Origin: Lawsonibacter asaccharolyticus
GTDB taxonomy: Bacteria; Bacillota; Clostridia; Oscillospirales; Oscillospiraceae
DNA: 64,000 nucleotides
Assembly: GCA_003112755.1 (NCBI GenBank)
Contig: BFBT01000001.1
Location: 2,170,001 to 2,234,000, forward strand
Direction: 5' to 3'
The translations under genes were made by a program, and so were the position numbers. Shown one piece after another: positions 25,436-34,128 of this stretch (its first letter is position 1; every line of letters begins with the position of its first letter). Under the pieces are notes generated by a model. It did no database searches. It was not told the DNA's origin and saw only the letters and a program-made list of their open reading frames with translations.

Positions 25436-25739
25436 CAACAAAACGAACCGCACAGCCTCACGGTCATGCATTGCTTACATAGGTTATGATATTGTCCGAT
25501 CAATGTAGGGAAAATAACGGCAACCTCACATATGTACAATAACAGAATATAAAACTGTTCAGGTGTTACAGATCGTATGGCCGACTCTCTGCCAAGGTTG
25601 GATGGTCTCTCTTGCTTCGGCCCTGCAAATATGTAAAGGTTGTCCACCTAAAGCACCCACCAAAATTCACCTAAATGACCAGAGTTGTGTGGGGGGACTC
25701 CACGCCGCCCGGACGCAGGGACTCAAGTGCCGCTGGGCA
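25436..25739. other. Intergenic stretch without a recognised gene
   Basis: Between the orphan mobC gene and the sortase remnant. Low coding signal; no RNA or palindrome recognised. Confidence 0.4.
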
Positions 25740-26096
25740 GAACAGTAGGCCACCACCACAAAGCGACCGTTTTGGCACCAGGGTCAGCAGTTCTCCGCCG
25801 TCTCCGCCGCCACGCCGGTATCATACAAAACTACTTCCCCGGACCTGCTCCACATACTCATCAAAGGTGTCCTGAGTTGAGCACTGAGTTCGCTGCACTG
25901 CTATAAGCGGAACACATTCTCCTCCGTCTGGAGGAATGCCTTGGAATAGAAGGCCTCCAGTACCTGGTAGCTCCGGCTTTCGTCCAGGGTATCCAGGGTG
26001 ATGGCGGGGTGTGCCTGCCAGAACTTCCGGTCGGCAAAGGAAGAGAAGGGCCAGGACCATCAGGAGGGGCAGACGCCAGGATATCTTCCGCTTCAT
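25740..26096 (-). pseudogene. Class B sortase remnant
   Basis: Starting at the ATG at 26096 (KRKISWRLPLLMVLALLF) the pieces of a sortase B can be read only by changing frame: FADRKFWQAHPAITLDTL, RSYQVLEAFYSKAFLQTEEN, TFDEYVEQVRGSSFV, and a degraded LLTLV..NGRFVVVA where the catalytic Cys (TLSTC-like) has been deleted. Several frameshifts, so non-functional. Sortase B genes are common cargo of conjugative elements. Confidence 0.6.
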
Positions 26097-26394
26097 ACAG
26101 GGACCTCCCAAGACAGCGGGGTGGCCAACAGATAGCCCAGAGGTGCAGCCCACTCCACCAGCTGATAGTTGCCGTAGCCTCATGCTCGGTAAGCACGCCG
26201 GAGGCAACCACGATGGTGGCTTCTACCAGGCGGATCTGCCAGGAGGGGAAGCCCATTATCAGGCCGATGATAACGGCAATAAACACACCATAACCCAGGA
26301 ACTGCACGTCCATGTTCATCAGCTCTAGGGCGTCCAGGGCATTGGTGATATGGCGGCGGGCATAAATACTCCGTAATGGAGCTAGTCTCCCCAA
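26097..26394 (-). pseudogene. Remnant of a small membrane protein
   Basis: The minus frame has one hydrophobic segment (FLGYGVFIAVIIGLIMGF) and later the tail YLLATPLSWEVPV, reached after a frame change, whose TGA overlaps the sortase ATG. No family recognised. It probably belonged with the sortase remnant to one element. Confidence 0.35.
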
Positions 26395-26491
26395 CAGGCT
26401 AGAAACGAGGCTGTGTATATACGCAATTGTCGCATTTACGACCCAATTTCTTTCGAACGCATCTTAATACTGTATCACATCTCAGGATTTT

Positions 26492-26857
26492 TTGCGACAG
26501 TTAGATGCAACCGCCATACGAGAGACGACAGCCTGCGTGGTGTTTATTGATTCTCCCCAAGACCTCAGCGAGTCAGAGCGGCAGACGCTTTGGGATCGTC
26601 TACGGCAGTTTAATCAGCAGCAAGGGATGCCCTTTTTGACCTACCGACTTCAGCATCGCTTTGAGCTGACCACCAACACCTTAATGCTGAAAGAATTGAC
26701 CCAGCAGTATCCCACCTACTCTCTGACTGCGTTTCCGGCTGAGAAGCTCACCATTCCCTTCTGCATTGGTTGGGGCAGTGCTGGCAATGACCAGAGCAGG
26801 CTCAGGGCGCTGAAACAGTCCCCTTCAACGGGAACCACTTCCACCTACATTATTTTA
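26492..26857 (+). pseudogene. Truncated regulator-like gene ending at the rearrangement breakpoint
   Basis: The plus frame to about 26857 looks coding: VVFIDSPQDLSESERQTLWDR and FCIGWGSAGNDQSRLRALKQ, which resembles the nucleotide-cyclase-like sensor fold (G-x-G ... A..AL) of some large transcriptional regulators. It has no good start (TTG after in-frame stops) and beyond 26857 the frame merely continues antisense to pfkA. I infer a gene fragment cut on the right by the pfkA breakpoint and decayed on the left. Confidence 0.4.
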
Positions 26858-27463
26858 GAAGTCCACATCCCGCTCGGGGATCAGTACGGCGGTAGCACCC
26901 ACCGCAATGCCCACATAGAGGGCCAGATAGCCCGCATGGCGGCCCATCACCTCCACCACCGAGCAGCGCTCGTGAGACTGCATGGTGTCCCGCAGCTTGT
27001 CGATGCACTCGATGGCAGTGTTGCAGGCAGTGTCAAAGCCGATGGTGTAGTTGGAGCAGCCGATGTCGTTGTCGATGGTGGCCGGAATCCCTACCACCGG
27101 GATGCCCATCCGGGACAGCTCCAGCGCGCCCCGGAAGGTGCCGTCGCCGCCGATGGCCACGATGCCATCCAGACCCAGCAGCTTACAGGTGGCCACCGCC
27201 TTCTTCCGGCCTCCTTCGTTTATAAACTCCTCACTGCGGGCGGTGAACAGAATCGTTCCGCCCCGGTCCAGGATGTGGCTGACGCTGTCACTGTCCATTG
27301 GAAAAAAGTCGCTGTTGATGAGCCCGTTCCAGCCCCGGCGGATGCCCACGCACTCAATGCCCTTGCCAAGCGCGGTGCGGACCACCGCCCGCACCGCCGC
27401 ATTCATGCCGGGGGCGTCTCCTCCGCTGGTCAGGATGCCGATCCGCTTTACCATATTTGCCAT
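26858..27463 (-). pseudogene. pfkA: 6-phosphofructokinase, N-terminal part of split gene
   Basis: About 200 residues of ATP-dependent PfkA: KRIGILTSGGDAPGMNAAVR, GGDGTFRGA, PATIDNDI with TIGFDTA, and EVMGRHAGYLA. After GATAVLIPERDVDF the sequence leaves PfkA and stops (TAA at 26855). The missing C-terminal part starts at 32102 on the plus strand with FEKDVVERIRES, exactly where this one ends. ATG at 27463 has AAGGAGG at good spacing. The catalytic base is in this half but the fructose-6-phosphate and effector sites of the other half are absent, so the fragment should be inactive. Confidence 0.85.
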
Positions 27464-27891
27464 GGTGCTTTCCTCCTTACGCTCTCCTTCTTCCTCAAGG
27501 TCTTTTCATTATGGCATGTCACGCCCCCGGTGTCAAGCGTCCGTCCCTCCCTTACCAGCAACGAGAGCCCATATACATTAAATCCTAAAATTACATTTTG
27601 GGAAAAGCAATTAAATTTTCAGCATACTTTTCCGTATATTATAACTGCTCTAGATGCCTTTCCTTGCCGTCTTTCTCGGATTTTGCCTAATCATATTTTC
27701 CTATGCTAGTTTAAGAGTGCTGTGAAGGGACCAACGAGATATAACAATACGTACTAAAAAAATCTCTTTACACCCCCTCACCCACCACTCCGCTCGCTAT
27801 TTCTGATGCCTTGCAAAAATGAAGAAACTCTTCTATTTGTAAAAAGCTATACTTTCAAGAAAATATTTAATCCTATCACACTGGAAATCAG
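27464..27891. other. AT-rich intergenic region between pfkA 5' end and GntR gene
   Basis: About 430 bp, clearly richer in A+T than the flanking genes. It should hold the divergent pfkA promoter (a TATAAT-like box on the minus strand near 27640-27645) but no clean -35 was found. No ORF or RNA supported. Confidence 0.4.
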
Positions 27892-27920
27892 TTGTCAGAA
27901 TCCAAAACAGTCGTTATAAT
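27892..27920 (+). promoter_or_regulatory. GntR gene promoter
   Basis: TTGTCA (27892-27897), 17-bp spacer, TATAAT (27915-27920), 33 bp before the ATG. Confidence 0.8.
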
Positions 27921-27952
27921 ATGATTACCGAGTATATAGGAGGTAATTATCC

Positions 27953-28671
27953 ATGAGCAAACCGATTTTGGAGGCCAATGCTGTCGTTCCACTATACAGG
28001 CAGTTGATGGAAAAGCTGCAGAAAGAAATTACCTCCGGAATATTGAAGCCCGGAGATAGACTGCTCCCCGAAGTCGAAATGGCGAAATATTACCAGGTCA
28101 GCGTCATCACCGCACGAAAAGCGATGGATGAATTGGCAGCTCAGGGACTTATTGAAAAGAAACAGGGGAAGGGCACCTTTGTGACTTCCCCTAAATATGG
28201 CCGGGATTATACACATATTCAAGGCTTCTCTGAATCTTGTCTTGCACGCGGGCTTAAACCAGGCGCCAGGCTGTTGCAGAAGGAAATCGTTGCTCCAAAG
28301 TCCAGTATTCTGGAGAGTCTTGGCCTGGATGAGAATTCCCAGACTGTAAAAATTGTCCGGCTTAGATATGTAAATGACGAGCCTATGGTAATTGAGACCA
28401 GCTATTTTCCACTGGACTATGCTTTCCTGCTGCAAGAGAATCTGGACGGGTCGCTTTTCCAGGTCCTGCGCGAGAAAAAAGACTTGGTCATAGACGGCTC
28501 AAAAAAATCGTTGAGATCTGCCGGGCTACCACCGAGGAGGCTCGTTGGCTGAAATTGCGGAAAAATGCACCTTTGCTCCTGGTCCGCAGTGTGGCATTCG
28601 GCAACGCCGGCCAGCCTGTATATGTATGCATGCAGGTTATCAACGGTGAACGTTTCCAATTGATTTTGTGA
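27953..28671 (+). pseudogene. GntR/HutC-family regulator with a frameshift
   Basis: Residues 1-75 form the GntR winged helix (VPLYRQLMEKLQKEITSGIL, then GDRLLPEVEMAKYYQVSVITARKA), followed by a UTRA ligand domain (YGRDYTHIQGFSESCLARG). At 28501-28507 a run of seven A breaks the frame; the first frame stops at 28552, while the next frame continues as KIVEICRATTEEARWLKLRK with NAPLLLVRSVAF to a natural end at 28671. Restoring one base gives the usual ~240 residues. It may be a recent mutation, a slippage-variable site or a sequencing error. AGGAGG precedes the ATG. Confidence 0.8.
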
Positions 28672-28674
28672 TAT

Positions 28675-29301
28675 CTATCTTTTTCGGCCTGCCCATCGGT
28701 AAAATGCTCTGGGTCTCCCCCGTTTTCCATAGGTATTTTTGACCTCAACCATCTGCTCACGAATCAAATATCGCAAATATCGATGTATCGTTTTGGGATT
28801 GAGATTTGTCTGCCGTTGAATGACTCCTACGTCCAAATAGTCTTCCGAACAGGAAAGGCAGGATACAATGATCTCCAATGTAGATTGGTTGATGCCCTTA
28901 TCCGCCTCAGAGTAAAACTGCTCTTTCTCGTGGTAGCGCAGATGGGTATTGATGCGGGAGACCAAATCCACAGGTTTAATGGGTTTGACTGCATAGTCAT
29001 CTGCGCCGGCTTCTAGAAAACGCTCCATGACTGCTGTCTGCTCTTCAATGGTAAGCACAACAATCGGCACATTGATCCCCATTTCTCTCATACGGCGGAC
29101 AATCTGGATTCCGTCCGGCTGAGGCAGGTGATAGTCCACAAGGATCAGATCCAGCCTTCCATTTCCATACTGCGTCAGAATGTGCTCGGCCTCTCTGAAG
29201 TTTCTTGCCAGCAGGGGCGTCCATCCTTGATGAAGAATGATCTCCTGAATTGTATAGAGGATGTCTTCGTCATCATCAATTGATAAAATGTTCTTTCCCA
29301 T
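28675..29301 (-). CDS. Two-component response regulator
   Basis: A 208-residue regulator. Receiver domain with ILSIDDDED acidic pocket, phospho-acceptor Asp in LILVDYHLPQPDG, Thr/Lys of VVLTIEE and DDYAVKPIKP; the C-terminal ~70 residues are a winged-helix-like DNA-binding region (QRQTNLNPKTIHRYLRYLI). It overlaps the 3' end of the histidine kinase gene by 26 bp, so they form one operon with the desuccinylase-like genes upstream. Target genes are not evident. Confidence 0.88.
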   Translation of the reverse strand: MGKNILSIDDDEDILYTIQEIILHQGWTPLLARNFREAEHILTQYGNGRLDLILVDYHLPQPDGIQIVRRMREMGINVPIVVLTIEEQTAVMERFLEAGADDYAVKPIKPVDLVSRINTHLRYHEKEQFYSEADKGINQSTLEIIVSCLSCSEDYLDVGVIQRQTNLNPKTIHRYLRYLIREQMVEVKNTYGKRGRPRAFYRWAGRKR

Positions 29302-30667
29302 TGTGCTCTCCTTTATTTTGAGGCAGGATGATCGTGATCCTTGTATATTCTCCGGGACTGCTCTTTACCTCTATTGTTCCGTGATGAAGGTCAACCACCT
29401 GCTGCACAAAGCTGAGCCCCAGTCCTGTGGAGCCGCTTTCAGAATAGCCATGCGTCCACATACGCTGAAGGATCTCTGGGTTTATGCCAATACCGTTGTC
29501 CACTACTTCCCAATGGGTTGTCCCACTGCAGCAGGATACAATCAGCTGGATCTCCCCTTTCTCCGGGTCAATCGCTTTACATGCGTTTTCCAGCAGATTT
29601 ACCAATGCTCGAGCCATACGGATGGAATTCACATATACCCGAACCTCAGGACACTCATTGTGGACAGAAATTCGAGAAACCAAGGGGTTTGACGCCATGC
29701 AGGAGAGCGTCAGGCGCAGAAGCCGCTCTGTCGGGACCAGGGACATTCGGTCCTCATAGAGAATTTCAGAAACCATCTGTCCCATCCGGTCACACGCATT
29801 CACAATCCTCCTCTGATATTTGGCCAGTTTTGGATCCTCTACCAGCTCCTCCGAAAGTCCAGCCAGCCCCTGAATGGTGGTAAGCGGGGTCTTGAGGTCA
29901 TGGACCAAATTCTGTATCTCCCGAAACGACCTCATTTCAATATTTTTCATTCTAGCCTGGTAGAGCTGCAGCTCATCCTGTTCCGCCTTTCGGTGGGCCT
30001 GAATCAAATGCTGCTGTTCCAGATCCAGAAGCCCCATTAAAACAGTAGCGGTGGCAAAAAAGCACAGAAGCAACAGCACAAAATAAGTCAGAAGCAATTC
30101 AGCGTCCAAAATGGGCGCTATGGCCTTGATATCAGTGGAGATCTCACCATTTCCAAATCCCAATTTTGTCATGACCGGCAAAACATCCAGCCCCTGCACG
30201 GTAATGAGAAACAGGGTGATGATGATCAGCTTGTAATGCAGGCGGAAAGAAAACCGAGTCAGCAATTCAATGCAGATAAACACTAAGATAGCTGGCATGC
30301 CGATGTCCAGTCTTAGGGAATAGACCATATATACGACCTGGTAAAGTGAAATTTGGAACAGGCAGCAGAATGGAATCTTAACAAAGGGGATCTCCCGTCC
30401 ATTCCACTGAATGCTAATCCCATCCATCAAAAGCGTTATGGCCAAGTAGTCAGGACCAGAACGAAGGGTATTCAGGGCAATCAGGTGAATGGCCCCTAAT
30501 GCCAGAAAACCGGAATCCAGCTCATTCATCGCCTGATAGAGCAAATCATAGATCCGGAAATTCCGCTCTGTAAAAATCAGAGGGGTCAGTAATCCAACTG
30601 CCATCAGTCCCAACGCCTGGAAGACTCTCACCGCATTCCAAGTAATAGACAATCGTTTTATCCCCAT
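29276..30667 (-). CDS. Membrane sensor histidine kinase
   Basis: A 463-residue kinase. The N-terminal ~220 residues contain about six membrane segments with no large extracytoplasmic domain, then a coiled linker (EQQHLIQAHRKAEQDELQL). The H box is VHDLKTPLTT, the N box NLLENACKAI, the G boxes DNGIGI and GSTGLGLSF. It would phosphorylate the response regulator encoded just downstream. The multi-helix sensor resembles receptors for membrane or peptide signals. Start ATG at 30667. Confidence 0.88.
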   Translation of the reverse strand: MGIKRLSITWNAVRVFQALGLMAVGLLTPLIFTERNFRIYDLLYQAMNELDSGFLALGAIHLIALNTLRSGPDYLAITLLMDGISIQWNGREIPFVKIPFCCLFQISLYQVVYMVYSLRLDIGMPAILVFICIELLTRFSFRLHYKLIIITLFLITVQGLDVLPVMTKLGFGNGEISTDIKAIAPILDAELLLTYFVLLLLCFFATATVLMGLLDLEQQHLIQAHRKAEQDELQLYQARMKNIEMRSFREIQNLVHDLKTPLTTIQGLAGLSEELVEDPKLAKYQRRIVNACDRMGQMVSEILYEDRMSLVPTERLLRLTLSCMASNPLVSRISVHNECPEVRVYVNSIRMARALVNLLENACKAIDPEKGEIQLIVSCCSGTTHWEVVDNGIGINPEILQRMWTHGYSESGSTGLGLSFVQQVVDLHHGTIEVKSSPGEYTRITIILPQNKGEHNGKEHFIN

Positions 30668-30796
30668 ACTGGCCTCACAATCACAAAACTTCCCAACAGG
30701 GGCTCTTTTTTAGAATAGCAAAAACCAATGCAAAATGCAAAGTTTTTCACTCTTGCGGCGGAAAATCCTCTTTAAACAAGCATGCACAGCAACAAG

Positions 30797-30832
30797 GCAC
30801 AGGCGTACAGAATTGGCTCTGTACGCCTGTGC
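30797..30832. terminator. Bidirectional terminator hairpin
   Basis: GCACAGGCGTACAG (30797-30810) and CTGTACGCCTGTGC (30819-30832), flanked by AACAA and TTTGTT. It separates the desuccinylase-like gene from the kinase gene on the minus strand. Confidence 0.75.
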
Positions 30833-30838
30833 TCTTTG

Positions 30839-31621
30839 TTATCCTCCGGACTCCGGGCGCAGTTTGAACTCCATCCCATATTGCTGCAGGATATTTGTAA
30901 CAATCAAAACCTGTTGGCTGACCCGCACTTCCATGGGCAGCTTTTGGCTGGTTTCTATTGTAAACGCATCAATCCCCAGCTCCCTGGATGCCGTACAGTT
31001 CAGACTTCCAACAGGTGCGTTTCCTTCCAGAGCAAAATCAGGATAATCGCCATTCTGGCTGTTTACCATCTCCAGTATATCCAGAGCATTGATAAATCCG
31101 CTCTGTGTCTGTCCCACCACGATAGAATTTCCGATGCTGCCGTTTACGCCGTAGAAATTGACTCCCTCATGCATATCAACCACGCAGACTGGCTGATATT
31201 TTTGGATCAGCTCCATAATCTGTGCAGACAAGACCTGAATGGGATTTCCATCCTCTGCGCCAGGATAGGAACGATTCATATCCACGCCATCCGATGCGGT
31301 CCTTTGGTTCAACTCAATGGCCTGCTGATTGGCATGCGGTACAAGAATGATGCGTCCCGTCTTTGGTTCAAGCCGTTCCAGCAGCTGCTCCGCACCCTTG
31401 AATCCGGCGGGTTCATTCCCGTGCGTGCCGGCCAGCAGGAAAATTGTCGGCCCCTCCTTCCCAGAGTCCATGATGTGACACTCAGTTTGACTTGCAAGCC
31501 CCTCAGCCAGGAAAAAGGTCGTATGTGACACCGGAGCAGGCCTCAAAAACAAAAAGTACACAACTACTCCCATGCACAGAAGGAGTACTGCCGCAATCGA
31601 CCACTTTATTTCTTTTTTCAT
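30839..31621 (-). CDS. Membrane-anchored succinylglutamate desuccinylase/aspartoacylase-family protein
   Basis: A 260-residue protein with an N-terminal membrane anchor (IAAVLLLCMGVVVYFLFL) and an extracellular AstE/AspA-type zinc hydrolase domain: ligands in LAGTHGNEPAG (His and Glu) and CVVDMHEG (His), and the Arg/Asn substrate region VDMNRSYPG. The family removes acyl groups or cleaves C-terminal amino acids as M14 relatives. ATG at 31621 is chosen for the AGGA upstream; a GTG at 31645 overlapping the previous stop is possible. It follows a broken paralogue and precedes a two-component system. Confidence 0.8.
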   Translation of the reverse strand: MKKEIKWSIAAVLLLCMGVVVYFLFLRPAPVSHTTFFLAEGLASQTECHIMDSGKEGPTIFLLAGTHGNEPAGFKGAEQLLERLEPKTGRIILVPHANQQAIELNQRTASDGVDMNRSYPGAEDGNPIQVLSAQIMELIQKYQPVCVVDMHEGVNFYGVNGSIGNSIVVGQTQSGFINALDILEMVNSQNGDYPDFALEGNAPVGSLNCTASRELGIDAFTIETSQKLPMEVRVSQQVLIVTNILQQYGMEFKLRPESGG

Positions 31622-31641
31622 TTCTGTCGATCCTGCCTTGA

Positions 31642-32101
31642 TCACGTGGTAGGCTCATTGAGGTAGGGACCCATTCCATTTTTCACAAGTTCATCATAGC
31701 TGGGCATCCCGGTGACAATGATCGGCTCCTCATACATTTCGCTGTAATTGGCCAGGATACGCTCTATTCCAAACACATGGCGGGCACAGCGCACCTCAAT
31801 GGGCCATCCATTTTCGTCATAGGGCACATAGAGCTGCCCAATCTCACCGGCCTTCACATAAGTCTCCGACTTGCCTGTCAGGACGAGCGCCTCATCGGTG
31901 CGGTCACGCAGGCGGCCCTGGGCGGGATTGGGGGCTTCCATTAAAAGCGCCAGCGTATCCGTGTGATCGCCAAGCTCACGGTGGGTCAAGCCGCGCAGAT
32001 CTGTCGGAGAGGGCTCCAGGGATATCTGCACTCCCTCCATCTGCATGTCCACGACCACATTCGATGCCAGATTCATGGCCCGTTCATGGGCAATCAAAGC
32101 A
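31642..32101 (-). pseudogene. M14/desuccinylase-like protein, N-terminal half missing
   Basis: Only the C-terminal ~150 residues remain (from ALIAHERAMNLASNVV through EAPNPAQGRLRDRTDEALVL to the end NEPTT). Sequence beyond 32101 is pfkA on the other strand, so this gene was cut at the same breakpoint. The catalytic zinc motifs would have been in the lost half. It overlaps the start region of the intact paralogue. Family assignment rests on context and general pattern and is moderate. Confidence 0.6.
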
Positions 32102-32503
32102 TTTGAGAAGGACGTGGTGGAGCGTATCCGGGAGTCCCGTCTGGCAGGCAACACCCACTTTATGATCGTGGTGGCCGAGGGTGCGGGCAGCGCCGTAGAG
32201 ATCGGCAAGCGCATTCAGGAGACGGTGGGCATCGATCCCCGGGTCACCGTGCTGGGACACATCCAGCGGGGCGGCTCTCCTACGGCGCGGGACCGGGAGA
32301 CGGCCAGCCGGATGGGCTATGCTGCGGTCAAGGCCTTGGCAGAAGGCCGGATGAACTGCATCGTGGGCACCAACGAGGGACATCTGGTGGAGATCCCCAT
32401 TGAGAAGGCGCTGAACATGACCAAGCACCTCCAGATGGAGCGCTACGAAGTGCTGGAAGCCATGCACAATCAGGTCCCGCTGAAGTGCGGGCCGATCCAG
32501 TGA
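32102..32503 (+). pseudogene. pfkA: 6-phosphofructokinase, C-terminal part of split gene
   Basis: Starts within FEKDVVERIRESRLAGNTHF and continues through VVAEGAGSAVEIGKRI, VTVLGHIQRGGSPTARDR and the C-terminus NQVPLKCGPIQ of PfkA. It lacks the ATP-binding half, which lies at 26858-27463 on the opposite strand. A strong terminator follows, as expected for the native 3' end. The open frame upstream of 32102 is antisense to the M14 fragment and is not PfkA. Confidence 0.85.
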
Positions 32504-32515
32504 CAAGAGGAGAAA

Positions 32516-32550
32516 GCAGGCGGCAGATCTTTGATCTGCCGCCTGCTTTT
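32516..32550 (+). terminator. pfkA terminator
   Basis: GCAGGCGGCAGATC (32516-32529), loop TTT, GATCTGCCGCCTGC (32533-32546), then TTTT. Confidence 0.9.
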
Positions 32551-32688
32551 GCATGAGATCAGGAAAAACGGAAAAAATAATTCACAGTCTCATGGTGTGT
32601 CCTTGGGGGAAGTCTCTCTTTACGGTTTCTGTCCCTGCGGGATGGGAACACACCATAGGGGTGAGGTAAAAATAATGCCATGGACGGG

Positions 32689-32717
32689 TTGACAATCCAA
32701 ACTGTAAATATTATAAT
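32689..32717 (+). promoter_or_regulatory. trxA-trxB promoter
   Basis: Consensus TTGACA (32689-32694), 17-bp spacer, TATAAT (32712-32717). Confidence 0.9.
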
Positions 32718-32764
32718 TACAGTATAAGGCAAAAACTGACACGACTACAAAGGAGGAAACGATC

Positions 32765-33091
32765 ATGTTGGAGCTGAATTTAAACAATTTTCAGGCTGAG
32801 GCGCTGGAGGCTGACCAGCCGGTGCTGGTGGATTTTTGGGCCCCCTGGTGCGGCTACTGCCGCCGGCTGGGCCCCGCAGTGGAGCAGCTGGAGCAGGAAC
32901 TGGCGGGGCGGGTGACAGTGGCCAAGCTGAACGTGGACGACGCTCAGGTGCTGGCGCAGAAATATGAAGTGGAGACCATCCCCACCCTGATCCTGTTCCG
33001 GGGAGGGCAGGCCAGCGAGCAGCTCATCAACCCGGCCTCCAAAGCGGCGATCCTGGAGTGGCTGAAGGGGCAGGGCGCGATAGAGGGCTGA
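32765..33091 (+). CDS. trxA: Thioredoxin
   Basis: A 108-residue thioredoxin with FWAPWCGYC (Cys29, Cys32) and the cis-Pro segment VETIPTLILF. The active site is CGYC rather than the more common CGPC, which changes redox potential in related proteins. AGGAGG before the ATG. The thioredoxin reductase gene starts 39 bp downstream, so it is the electron donor for this protein. Confidence 0.92.
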   Translation: MLELNLNNFQAEALEADQPVLVDFWAPWCGYCRRLGPAVEQLEQELAGRVTVAKLNVDDAQVLAQKYEVETIPTLILFRGGQASEQLINPASKAAILEWLKGQGAIEG

Positions 33092-33130
33092 GGAGCCCTG
33101 CCTGCACAGAAATGAGAGGAGGGTCACAAG

Positions 33131-34057
33131 GTGGAACAGAAGCTCTATGATGTAGCGATTATCGGCGGAGGGCCGGGGGGATATACCGCTGGGCTGTACT
33201 GCGCCCGCAGCGGATTTTCAGTGGTGGTGCTGGAGAAGCTGTCCCCTGGGGGACAGATGGCAACCACCGGACAGGTGGACAACTACCCAGGGTTCGAAGG
33301 GGGAGTGGATGGCTTCGAGCTGGGGGAGAAGATGCAGCGGGGGGCGGAGCGCTTCGGGGTGGAGACCCGCTTCGCCGAGGTGACCGGTGTGGAGCTGGCT
33401 GCGGTTCCCAAGGTCATCCAGACCAGTGAGGGGGAGGTGCGGGCCAGGGCTGTGGTGCTGGCCACCGGGGCCTCTCCACGGGAGATGGGACTGCCCGGGG
33501 AGCAGGAGCTGCGGGGCCGGGGGGTGGCGTACTGCGCCACCTGCGACGGCATGATGTACCGAAATAAAACAGTGGCGGTACTGGGTGGAGGGAACAGCGC
33601 TGTGGCGGACGCACTCTACCTGTCCAAGCTGTGCAGAGAGGTCTATCTGATTCATCGCCGGGATACCCTGCGGGCCTCGAAGGTGTACATGGACGCGTTG
33701 AAGGACAGCGGTATCCAGATCCTGTGGAACAGCCGGGCAGTGGGGCTCCTGCGGGATAAGCGGGTGAGCGGCCTGGTACTGGAGGATGTGAGGACCGGGG
33801 CACGGCGGGAGCTGGCCTGTGAGGGCATCTTTGTGGCCATTGGCCGGGTCCCGGATACAGAGCTCTTCCGGGGGCAGGTGGAACTGGACGAGCAGGGGTA
33901 TATCAAGGCTGACGAGACGACCCGCACCGGGCTGCCGGGGGTCTTCGCCGTGGGGGATGTGCGGACCAAGCCCCTGCGGCAGATCGTGACCGCCACGGCG
34001 GACGGGGCGACGGCCTCCCATTTTATCGAACAATACCTCATGGAAGAAAACAGATAA
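33131..34057 (+). CDS. trxB: Thioredoxin reductase
   Basis: A 308-residue FAD/NADPH flavoprotein. FAD site IIGGGPGGYTAGLYCARSG, redox-active CATC (Cys135, Cys138), NADPH site VLGGGNSAVADALYL, and the C-terminal FAD loop GVFAVGDVR. GTG start at 33131 with GAGGAGGG upstream. It forms an operon with trxA and is closed by a strong terminator. Confidence 0.95.
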   Translation: MEQKLYDVAIIGGGPGGYTAGLYCARSGFSVVVLEKLSPGGQMATTGQVDNYPGFEGGVDGFELGEKMQRGAERFGVETRFAEVTGVELAAVPKVIQTSEGEVRARAVVLATGASPREMGLPGEQELRGRGVAYCATCDGMMYRNKTVAVLGGGNSAVADALYLSKLCREVYLIHRRDTLRASKVYMDALKDSGIQILWNSRAVGLLRDKRVSGLVLEDVRTGARRELACEGIFVAIGRVPDTELFRGQVELDEQGYIKADETTRTGLPGVFAVGDVRTKPLRQIVTATADGATASHFIEQYLMEENR

Positions 34058-34063
34058 AAAGCA

Positions 34064-34101
34064 GGCAGGAGCCCCCACGGTTTTCCGTGGGGGCTCCTGC
34101 C
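34064..34101. terminator. Terminator between trxB and hslO
   Basis: A perfect 17-bp stem (34064-34080 with 34085-34101) around TTTT, preceded by AAAAA, between convergent genes. Confidence 0.85.
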
Positions 34102-34128
34102 CTTATCCTTTCCCAATAGGAGGGGGTG

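Noticed and set aside
26858..27709. Continuation of the regulator-like plus frame to 405 residues
   Set aside because: After 26857 it is exactly antisense to pfkA and shows no family resemblance.
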